NCBI GenBank assembly: GCA_034412795.1
Contig: DAOUMD010000191.1
Location: 1 to 64,000, forward strand
Length of the DNA: 64,000 nucleotides
Direction of reading: 5' to 3'
Origin: JAUVPY01 sp034412795
Lineage (GTDB): Bacteria > Chloroflexota > Anaerolineae > 4572-78 > NAK82
Below are positions 26,220 to 33,863 of this stretch, in pieces; positions within the stretch are counted from its first letter, which is position 1; each line of letters opens with the position of its first letter. The notes under the pieces were generated by a model that saw only the letters and a list, made by a program, of their open reading frames with translations, had not been told where the DNA came from and ran no database searches. Made by a program: the position numbers and the translations under genes.

Positions 26220-26366
26220 ATGTTGTTCCTACCACGTGAGGAAGGCCAGGGATTGGTTGAGTATGCGTTGATTCTGGTCTTGGTGGCTATCGTCGTGATC
26301 GCCATCTTACTGCTGCTCGGCCCGGTGATCGGCAATGTGTTCAGTAACATCGTCGGAAACCTGTAG
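26220..26366 (+). CDS. flp: Flp-type major pilin
   Basis: A short gene of 48 codons, easily missed by gene callers. The product starts MLFLPREEG and continues QGLVEYALIL, then a hydrophobic helix to about residue 36 and ends SNIVGNL. This is a class IVb prepilin: cleavage after Gly9 would leave Gln1, Glu5 and Tyr6, the Flp signature, and a mature pilin of 39 residues. A near-perfect AAAGGAGGTG ribosome-binding site lies at 26201-26210, fitting high expression. It has its own promoter and a downstream hairpin, and is followed by TadE, TadG and the assembly genes. Confidence 0.93.
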   Translation: MLFLPREEGQGLVEYALILVLVAIVVIAILLLLGPVIGNVFSNIVGNL

Positions 26367-26411
26367 TAGATTTCTAATTATTCACTTGGATCTAAATATC
26401 ACATTTTTCGC

Positions 26412-26457
26412 GAAGAGCCCTAGCCACGCCGGTGTGTCCCGCGGGATAGGGCTCTTC
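26412..26457 (+). terminator. Hairpin after the pilin gene
   Basis: GAAGAGCCCTA (26412-26422) and TAGGGCTCTTC (26447-26457) form a perfect 11-bp stem with a GC-rich 24-nt loop. There is no T-run after it, so it may act as an mRNA stabiliser or attenuator instead of a simple intrinsic terminator. Confidence 0.55.
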
Positions 26458-26500
26458 ATCACGAGACACGATGTGCGAAACGGATAGTCCTATTATCTCA

Positions 26501-26530
26501 TTGACGCTTTATTCCCAGAAATGTTATAAT
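26501..26530 (+). promoter_or_regulatory. sigma-70-type promoter of the TadE-led pilus operon
   Basis: TTGACG at 26501-26506 and TATAAT at 26525-26530, spacing 18 bp. The leader to the TadE-like start at 26734 is about 200 nt. Confidence 0.65.
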
Positions 26531-26733
26531 GCAGGTGATCATCGCCTCTATCCTATTGGTTTCCTACAGGGTAGCAGGTCTATTGTGTTGCCCCAGTTAA
26601 CCGACACTACGTCATCAAGACTGATGGTGCTTTGCAGTCGGTGTCCCACGCCTTTTGCTCCGTCCTTCTTTCGTTTATCTCATTTACTGACGGCTATTCA
26701 TGCGTGGGCCCGAGGGCAAGGGGGTTTGTGCAG

Positions 26734-29700
26734 ATGAAACAAAAAACGAGAGGTCAGTCCCTGGTCGAATTTGCCCTGATCCTGCCGATTTTGCTTTTGC
26801 TATTGCTGGGCATCATCGAAGGTGGCAGGATTGTTTGGGCTTACATTACCATACAGAACGCAGCGCGCGAGGCGGCGCGGTATGGGGTATCTGGACAGCC
26901 TTTGAGACGTCCCGATAATCCGTCAGATTGTGATATCATTGGGGGATATTCGACCGGAGAGCCCTGGAGTTGCACTGAGACAGATCGGGTGGCGCGCATT
27001 AAGGACGTAGCCGTGGCAAGAGCTAACGCCTTAGGCGTTGATATTTTGGCCACCCAAAGTATCACCGATTTTGTTGAGCACCAAAACGATCCCGCTACCC
27101 TGGGAGTGTTGGTGAAGGGACAAAAGTCCTATGATGATCCAGGTACGCCGGATTTTCCGGGTGAGCAAGGTCTCAACTTATTGGTGCAAGTGTACTATAA
27201 TGTCGAAATGTGGGACCCAATTTATCGCGGGATGATGTACGCCATTACGAATGCTGCCACCCCGGGGGTTCCTGATGATGGGCTTTATCACGTCCATCTA
27301 GAGGGCGCCGTTATGATGCAGAACGAAGGGGTAGATACGGCACTGGGGGCCTTGCCCCCGAGTGGTATTGAAGCGGAGGATTTGACTGGTGACCCCGACG
27401 TGGTGCCTCCAGCACCTGAAGAAGCTGATCTTAGAGTAAACGGCATTGACAATTGGTCAGGACCGGCAGGAAGCGACATCAGCATCAGCCTGACGAACGC
27501 TCCTCAAAACGTAGAGGTCTGCATCTACTGGAATGGGGACCTCATCCCTGGCGGGTGTAAGACCACCCAGCCCGACGGCAGTCAAACTTATTCTTTTCAC
27601 ATTCCTCTTACGGACGTGGGCCCATACCTGATCACGGCTCACTATGAAGGTCTCGAAATCGCTCGCGAATTTGGTGATGTAGAGGGATCTCTCACTCCGG
27701 CCATCGTCACCGACGGTGATCGTTGGCCGGCCGGTACTCCACTCTGTATTGGAGTGATCAGCCACGACCCAGGTACGTCCTACGACCTCAGCTTTAATAC
27801 CGATAGCAATAAGGTGGGTCAGATCACGACGGATGGCGATGGCCATGCGCAGGCGGGTGGTGATCCACCTGCTTGCGATCCTGCCTTATCTTTTACCCTT
27901 GCAAGCGACCTGAGCCCTGGTGACTATTGGATCAAATCGTGGACAACCGTTGCGCCCACGGTGATCGCGAGCAAGACAATCACCGTTATTCCAACTTGCA
28001 TTCGACTCAACCAGGGAGGATGCAACGAGGCACAAACCGTACCTGCTGGTTCGCGTGTATATGTAATTCTGAGCAGTCATGCCCCCAACCGGGATTACAA
28101 AGTGTATGCGGTTGATTGGCTCGGTGGCGAAACTCTGATCGGCAGCGTGAGGACAGACGGTAATGGCGAGGTTTTCTTCTACTGGGACCTCGATCCAGAG
28201 GCGGAATGGCCTAACGGCGACTACACGATCATTTCCCGCGATGCGGCCGTCTCCTCTGGCCGCACAGGAGAGGTCGATTTGGAGATCTTTACGCCGGAGG
28301 TTCCTTACATCACGATTGGTGGTGGCTACACGTGGCCGGCTGGGTCGCCCATTACCATCCAGTTGCGCAAACACTGTGGTGCGGACTACGACATCTACCT
28401 GATCAACAACAATGACTCTGATGACGTGACATTGGTAGGCGAGGATTTCAACCCCGATCCTCCCGGTTCGTGTACCCACTGGATCAGTTGGACGATCCCG
28501 GCCTCCAAGGTGACGGGGTCCTATCGCATCGAGAGCCGTCAAGGGTCGTCATATGCTTCCTCTACCTTGGTCGCAGAGGTAGACCTTGATATTGAGTCGG
28601 TTCCTAATATTACCATTGATGGGGGCAACCGGCATCCACCGGGTGTCGAAGTTACTATACGGCTGAACCAGCACGCGGCCAACAACCAGTATGATGTCTA
28701 TCTCATCAACACCGATCTGGACCCTGGAGATCCCGACTATTCCACAAAGCTTGAGACCATCCTTACCGATTCGATCGGTGAAGCCGACTTGACTTACTCT
28801 ATCGCTCCCGATGATCCAGGCTATACCTATGTGATCCAATCCCGGCAGGACGGTGAAGTCATCGCCGAGACGACGTTAGAGGTAGTGCCGGCCGATCTGG
28901 AGGTGACGGACATTCAGGTTCCCGCCAGTCCTCCCTTCGGCGAGGAGTTTCCCATCATCATTACCATCAGAAACAATGCCGACATTGATCTTTCCGGCCG
29001 CTCCTTTGACGTGGATGTCTATATCGACCCGCCACAGACACCATCGCTGGATTCATCTCTCCCGCCCGGCGACCGCAAGGTGTGGGTTGCTGGCGTACCG
29101 GCCAACGACTCGATCACGGTGGAGGTCAATATCGCCCTATACGGCAGCAACTGGCATACTATCTATGCCCGGGCTGATACCACTGACTACATCATTGAGA
29201 CCGACGAAGACAACAACATGGATAGCGTGCTAGTGGCGCCACCTCCCGGCTGTAGCTTTGTGATCACCGACACCTTTGATAGCAGCCTGGACTCTGTCTG
29301 GGAATTCATTCAGTACGGTAATTCCGACCGGGGCAATGGCCCTAGCATTAACTCCGGCCGCCTGCGATTGGACAACGATGGCAGCAGCACCTGGAACTCT
29401 AACGATGATACCCAGGGTGGCTTCGCCGTCCTGGTTCGAGAATTGGCCGGCAACTACGACTTTGATATGGTGGTGCGCCTGCATAGAGTGCCATACAATA
29501 ATGGTAAGACCGGCCTGACGGTGCGCGACGGTCGCGATGGCCAGGAGCTCAAGGTTGACTGGACGTGGTACCGAGACCGGTCGGCGCTCCAAGCTGCGTA
29601 TCGAAATACGCCAGGCGGCAGTACTACTCAGGCCGGTAGCTATATCAGCCAGAGCTATCCGCTTTGGCTGCGCATTCGTCGCGCCGGCAGTACCTTCATT

Positions 29701-30819
29701 TACAGCTATGCCACGACCACCAATATGCCGGCCATGGACAGCGCATCCTGGGTCGATGCTACTCAGATGACGGTTGAGATGGACGACGACATCTTAGTCG
29801 GCGTTCTGAACACGCCATACAACAGCTATAGCGCAGACTACGGTGAAGTTGACGACTTCTACATGTGCGTGCGCGATGCGTCGCCTCCCACCGTCTTCCC
29901 GCCGAATTACCAGGAGTGTACGGAGGTGCTCGAGAACGGTCGCCTGGAAGATCCCCCCCTCCCCACCAATGCCACCGGTTGGGTGCGAAATGAGGACAAC
30001 TCGGTCTTGCGCAATACCGCTAACCCACACTGGGTAGAGCCAGGTGAACGCTATGGTTACGCCCTGCTGGCCGAGACTCTACCCGGCCCCGGCGCTTTGT
30101 CGCCTTGGGTATACCAGGAATTCGTCTTCCCCAACTGGATGAACGACAGCACGACCGGGGTGCTCACGCTCCAGAAAGGGGTATACTGGGTGACAGGCAG
30201 CCCGAGATCGGGCGACACTTTGATGTTCGACATGCGCAGCAGTCCCAGTATCACTGTCTCGCTGCCAATCACGATCGCCACCGGCGCCGACGAGCCGAAC
30301 TATCCGCCTCCTCCTGATTCCGATAATGACCGCTTGCGGGAGGTGAGCGTGGACGTGATGCCTACAGTGATCGGTGATCCGACTGCCTACGCTGGCCAGC
30401 CGCTACAGGCCTGGTTCTATGCGCCTAACCCCAGCTATCCTGTTGGTGATCCCAATTTTGGGGACAATTTCGAAACCGAGTTCTGGATCGACAACATATC
30501 CCTGGAGATCTGTACTACCCAGCCTGCGCCGGATACCACTCCAGGTACGGGTAAGGTGTCTGGCCGCGTGATGCGCATCCCCTCCGGTCGTCCGCCGGAG
30601 ATCGTGCCGGGTGCCACGGTGTGGATCTGGGCCGAAGACGTGCCGATGGAGACCACCTACGTCATCCAGGATGGCACCTATTCCTTCTACAACCTGACGC
30701 CGGCCAACAACTACAAAGTCTACTTCCAGTACGAGGATGAAGACCGCACCTACTGGTATCTGGCCACGATTGATGTGGGTGCTGACGCTGACATAACTCT
30801 GAACGTGACCCTGTTTTAG
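26734..30819 (+). CDS. Giant TadE-like protein with extracellular adhesin-like domains
   Basis: About 1361 residues. The N-terminus MKQKTRG then QSLVEFALILPIL is a TadE-type pseudopilin signal (cleavage after Gly7, Glu5 in the mature form) and leads into the usual TadE alpha-helical region. Ordinary TadE proteins are 150-250 residues; here more than 1100 residues follow: repeated beta domains of about 100 residues (motif like ITIDGGNRHPPG), a CARDB-like domain (ADLEVTDIQVPASPP), a jelly-roll/LamG-like domain around 29270-29870, and a C-terminal carboxypeptidase-regulatory-like domain. Likely a minor pilin carrying a large surface adhesin. The Met at 26734 is chosen because it opens the pilin signal. 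Confidence 0.87.
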   Translation: MKQKTRGQSLVEFALILPILLLLLLGIIEGGRIVWAYITIQNAAREAARYGVSGQPLRRPDNPSDCDIIGGYSTGEPWSCTETDRVARIKDVAVARANALGVDILATQSITDFVEHQNDPATLGVLVKGQKSYDDPGTPDFPGEQGLNLLVQVYYNVEMWDPIYRGMMYAITNAATPGVPDDGLYHVHLEGAVMMQNEGVDTALGALPPSGIEAEDLTGDPDVVPPAPEEADLRVNGIDNWSGPAGSDISISLTNAPQNVEVCIYWNGDLIPGGCKTTQPDGSQTYSFHIPLTDVGPYLITAHYEGLEIAREFGDVEGSLTPAIVTDGDRWPAGTPLCIGVISHDPGTSYDLSFNTDSNKVGQITTDGDGHAQAGGDPPACDPALSFTLASDLSPGDYWIKSWTTVAPTVIASKTITVIPTCIRLNQGGCNEAQTVPAGSRVYVILSSHAPNRDYKVYAVDWLGGETLIGSVRTDGNGEVFFYWDLDPEAEWPNGDYTIISRDAAVSSGRTGEVDLEIFTPEVPYITIGGGYTWPAGSPITIQLRKHCGADYDIYLINNNDSDDVTLVGEDFNPDPPGSCTHWISWTIPASKVTGSYRIESRQGSSYASSTLVAEVDLDIESVPNITIDGGNRHPPGVEVTIRLNQHAANNQYDVYLINTDLDPGDPDYSTKLETILTDSIGEADLTYSIAPDDPGYTYVIQSRQDGEVIAETTLEVVPADLEVTDIQVPASPPFGEEFPIIITIRNNADIDLSGRSFDVDVYIDPPQTPSLDSSLPPGDRKVWVAGVPANDSITVEVNIALYGSNWHTIYARADTTDYIIETDEDNNMDSVLVAPPPGCSFVITDTFDSSLDSVWEFIQYGNSDRGNGPSINSGRLRLDNDGSSTWNSNDDTQGGFAVLVRELAGNYDFDMVVRLHRVPYNNGKTGLTVRDGRDGQELKVDWTWYRDRSALQAAYRNTPGGSTTQAGSYISQSYPLWLRIRRAGSTFIYSYATTTNMPAMDSASWVDATQMTVEMDDDILVGVLNTPYNSYSADYGEVDDFYMCVRDASPPTVFPPNYQECTEVLENGRLEDPPLPTNATGWVRNEDNSVLRNTANPHWVEPGERYGYALLAETLPGPGALSPWVYQEFVFPNWMNDSTTGVLTLQKGVYWVTGSPRSGDTLMFDMRSSPSITVSLPITIATGADEPNYPPPPDSDNDRLREVSVDVMPTVIGDPTAYAGQPLQAWFYAPNPSYPVGDPNFGDNFETEFWIDNISLEICTTQPAPDTTPGTGKVSGRVMRIPSGRPPEIVPGATVWIWAEDVPMETTYVIQDGTYSFYNLTPANNYKVYFQYEDEDRTYWYLATIDVGADADITLNVTLF

Positions 30820-30878
30820 GCTCAATATGCTTCAGATATTTGAGGTCTCGGTAATAACAAAATGAGGGGAGTGACGCG

Positions 30879-32291
30879 ATGATCGAGGTTCAAACCTCAC
30901 CCCGTGTAAAGCGCAGGCTGGCGAGAGTGCTGTTCGCCTTGTTGATGGCCGTCGCTTTGCTGGCCGGCCTGGCCTGGGGCGTGGCCGCTTTCACGTATCA
31001 GATCAACCTGTCAAGAACTGGGACGATGGTTTCTGCTCGCCCTGACGTGGCGATTAGCGACGATGGAGAGTATGTGGCCATTTCCTGGGCCGATTTCAAC
31101 GATGTCGTCGGTTCTACGGATGGCAAGATTCGACTCAAGCGCAGCCCGGTGTCCGACAATCCCGTCTGGGCTGAGCACAAGGCAGTATTTGATCCTGGCA
31201 CCAGTTCTGGAAACGGTTTAGAGTCAAGGTTGGCTTTCGACCCCTCCGGTAACTACGTGCATGTGGTCTGGTTGTGGGGATCTTCCAATGTCCCAACCCA
31301 GATACGCTATAGCAAATGCGACATTACTGGCTCAGGGATGGCTTCAAACTGCGATCCCAATGGTCAAACTGTACGCAGTGTAAGTAGTGGTGAAGTTGTC
31401 CAGCCGGGTGTCGCAGTGGATGACACGGGCGGAGCCCACATCGTATGGGTTGAAACGGCCTCGTCAGCGGTTCGATATCGCTCACGTTCAGCGGGCGGCG
31501 TCTGGTCCTCTGTCGAGAGCATAGATAGTCCTGGCTCGGCGCCCGCCATTGCCTTTGCTAAGGATGGTAGCAACAGATATTTGCATCTTGCCTGGGTTGA
31601 TGACAATTCCGACGAGATTCAATACCAGCGTGGCCAGATTAGTGGTGGTACTGCATCGTGGGGAACGACGAGGGCGTTTGCCAAGGGAAGTCTGGGCACT
31701 GCGGGTAGCCCATCTATCGCCGCTAATGAGAGCAGCGTCGTGCTTGTGTGGGATGCCGTAATTACGGGTGACAAATATGGGGTCGCCTATAACTATTCCT
31801 CAGACAGCGGTAGTACCTGGCAGTTGTCAACTCAGCAGTGGCGATTGGTGCCCACCGGGGGTACCGATCTACTGGACAGAGTGCAGCGAACCTCCTCCGA
31901 GGCGGGCACGTATACCCAGCGCCTCCAGCCGAACGTGACACTGGAAATCATCGGTACTGATACGCTGGTCCACGTCGTCTGGCACGAGTATATATCACCT
32001 GCCGGCGAGGGGTCTGAACGCTACGACGTGTACTACTCCAGTGCCGATTTTAGTCAGCTTACAAGTTGCAGTGGCGATTGCTGGATAACCCCGACCAACG
32101 TCACGTTTGACATTAAGGATCTAGATGCTGGCGTCAGTTCGGCATCGGCGGCTATCGCTGTGGGCAAGGAACTTACCCACACGGTGTACATGGAAGAGTC
32201 AGGAACCGCATGGGACGTTATGTACAATGGCGACCTGGATGCCAGTGCCGGGCTGGTCTTTATGCCTGTTGTGTTGAAAGGCTATAAATAG
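30879..32291 (+). CDS. Secreted BNR/sialidase-like repeat protein
   Basis: A 470-residue exported protein. A signal anchor covers about residues 14-37, then repeated beta-strand units (DVAISDDGEYVAISWAD, LAFDPSGNYVHVVWLWG, VAVDDTGGAHIVWVE) typical of BNR/sialidase-like propellers. The residues of a sialidase active site cannot be verified by eye, so enzymatic activity is uncertain. It ends VFMPVVLKGYK, a tail resembling the protease at 1417 (FLPIIFK). GGGGAG precedes the start. Lying within the Tad locus, it may be a pilus-associated or co-secreted surface protein. Confidence 0.72.
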   Translation: MIEVQTSPRVKRRLARVLFALLMAVALLAGLAWGVAAFTYQINLSRTGTMVSARPDVAISDDGEYVAISWADFNDVVGSTDGKIRLKRSPVSDNPVWAEHKAVFDPGTSSGNGLESRLAFDPSGNYVHVVWLWGSSNVPTQIRYSKCDITGSGMASNCDPNGQTVRSVSSGEVVQPGVAVDDTGGAHIVWVETASSAVRYRSRSAGGVWSSVESIDSPGSAPAIAFAKDGSNRYLHLAWVDDNSDEIQYQRGQISGGTASWGTTRAFAKGSLGTAGSPSIAANESSVVLVWDAVITGDKYGVAYNYSSDSGSTWQLSTQQWRLVPTGGTDLLDRVQRTSSEAGTYTQRLQPNVTLEIIGTDTLVHVVWHEYISPAGEGSERYDVYYSSADFSQLTSCSGDCWITPTNVTFDIKDLDAGVSSASAAIAVGKELTHTVYMEESGTAWDVMYNGDLDASAGLVFMPVVLKGYK

Positions 32292-32294
32292 GTG

Positions 32295-32942
32295 ATGAGA
32301 CGTCGAGAGTTGGTGATTCTGCTGGTTGCCTGGGTTGTGGTGGCTATCGGGTTGTTTGTTGCCGTCATTTTGTTACTGCGCAGGCCGAGCAGCATCCAGG
32401 CTATCCCCACTGGCGTGCAGACGGTGGTGCCTACTTACACCGTGGAATACGTGGAGGTGACCGCTCGCCAGCTCTATCAATTGGCCGAGGCGAATGCCAA
32501 AGGTTGGCAGCCGGACGTAGAGCCGGCTGGCGCCAGCGCCGTTTGGCCCCAGACGGCAGTGAACCTGGTGGGCAATCCGGTTGAATGGCAATTTCGCTTT
32601 TACTCGCCATCGAGAAACTATCTTTACTTTGTTTCGGTGACACCCGATGGCCAGGTCAGCGGCGATCCGCACTTTCGAAGTGAGACCCGCCCGCCCGCCA
32701 CCTTCTCAGTAGAAGACTGGCAGGTGGATAGTGTGCAGGCCGTGGCCGGGTGGCTCGACAGCGGGGGGGGGGGATTCTTGGGCCAGAACCCGGGCGTACA
32801 GGTGGTGGCTCAACTGGGTCTCGACCCGGCAAGCGAGCGCCTGACGTGGAACGTGGCCGGGTTAAATGATACAGGTGAGAAGTATTGGGTGGCGACAATA
32901 GATGCCACCGGCGGACAGGTTAGCGTTCCGACAGCGGAATAG
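32295..32942 (+). CDS. Membrane-anchored protein of unknown function in the Tad locus
   Basis: A 215-residue protein with an N-terminal membrane helix (about residues 6-28) and an extracytoplasmic alpha/beta domain containing PEPSY-like features (YYxV-type strands, SVEDWQVDS). No firm family. The ATG at 32295 follows the previous stop almost directly (a GTG at 32292 is also possible), implying coupled translation. A run of 11 G at 32763-32773 encodes a Gly string; slippage there would shift the frame and truncate the last third. Confidence 0.65.
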   Translation: MRRRELVILLVAWVVVAIGLFVAVILLLRRPSSIQAIPTGVQTVVPTYTVEYVEVTARQLYQLAEANAKGWQPDVEPAGASAVWPQTAVNLVGNPVEWQFRFYSPSRNYLYFVSVTPDGQVSGDPHFRSETRPPATFSVEDWQVDSVQAVAGWLDSGGGGFLGQNPGVQVVAQLGLDPASERLTWNVAGLNDTGEKYWVATIDATGGQVSVPTAE

Positions 32943-33005
32943 AATCAATCGCTCCTGTCGAGCAGGACAGGGGCTCTTGGCTGAGTAGGAGAGGCTAGAA
33001 AAACC

Positions 33006-33815
33006 ATGGAACTAACTGAGCAAATGAGCACCAATCTAGGTGATTCTGACGCCTACCTACGTCCTCGTCGGCGGGAGAGAGGGCAGAGCCTGGTCGAAAT
33101 GGCGCTTATTCTACCCATTCTGCTGCTGATGTTTATCGGGGTGCTGGAGGTAGGTTGGGCCTTGCGAGGCTATCTGACGCTGCTTAACGCCACCCGAGAG
33201 GCGGCTCGTTTTACCGCCCGCGGACGGTACGTGGATTTCTCTACCGAGGAGAAGGCGCTGGTTGGTTATGGCTATGTGCTGTCGCAAACTGAGCTTAGCC
33301 TGGCCGGACAGATGGACGTTCATTTTACCGGGCCCGAAACCAATGCGACCTTGATCATCACTCATTATATGGTTAAGACCAGCCCGCCATGTGACAATCC
33401 ACCCTGCAACGACAACGATCCGCCCAATTGTTCCAGCCCGCCCTGCAATAGCTGTTCTGATCCCAACAGCCGGGAGATCAGAACCGATCAGAGTGTGTGG
33501 GACATTCAGTACCCTAACGACGGCACCCACGACTATTATCAGGTTACCATCGGCCTGGATCAGCCTTCCAGAATCCCGGCCGCCGAGACCTTGGCCGCTT
33601 TGACCGAGGAGAATATCCGTTTCAATTGCGGGCTGGCTGCGGCAGACCCTTTGGCAGTCTATTCGGACAACAGCGTGATTATCGTTGAGATCCTTTATGA
33701 CCAGCCTCAGTTGGTGGGGGTGCCCGTGATCTCGAACCAATTTACTGATCCGGTGCCGCTATACGTGAATACGACCATGCGAATCACGTCCGATGCCCGT
33801 AGTTCGGGTGGTTGA
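33006..33815 (+). CDS. tadE: TadE-like pseudopilin with Cys-rich insert
   Basis: A 269-residue protein. RERG then QSLVEMALILPIL (about residues 23-40) is the TadE/pseudopilin signal with Glu5, followed by the transmembrane helix and the conserved NATREAARF segment. Around residues 121-160 there is an insert rich in Cys, Pro, Asn and Asp (CDNPPCNDND, CSSPPCNSCSD) that may bind metal or form disulfides. TadE proteins are minor pilins for Flp pilus assembly. GGAGAGG lies upstream of the start. Confidence 0.87.
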   Translation: MELTEQMSTNLGDSDAYLRPRRRERGQSLVEMALILPILLLMFIGVLEVGWALRGYLTLLNATREAARFTARGRYVDFSTEEKALVGYGYVLSQTELSLAGQMDVHFTGPETNATLIITHYMVKTSPPCDNPPCNDNDPPNCSSPPCNSCSDPNSREIRTDQSVWDIQYPNDGTHDYYQVTIGLDQPSRIPAAETLAALTEENIRFNCGLAAADPLAVYSDNSVIIVEILYDQPQLVGVPVISNQFTDPVPLYVNTTMRITSDARSSGG

Positions 33816-33863
33816 CAGACATACTGGTACTTCATTGTCGCCTACTTCAAAGGAGGTAGGATT

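Larger units (their letters stand above)
26367..26733. other. Spacer between pilin and giant TadE gene
   Basis: No gene supported. It holds a strong hairpin at 26412-26457 and a promoter at 26501-26530. This arrangement would separate the highly expressed pilin mRNA from the longer pilus-assembly transcript. Confidence 0.55.

Noticed and set aside
30886..30902. GAGGTTCAAACCTC resembling a T-arm
   Set aside because: It lies in the first codons of the protein at 30879 and no cloverleaf can be drawn.
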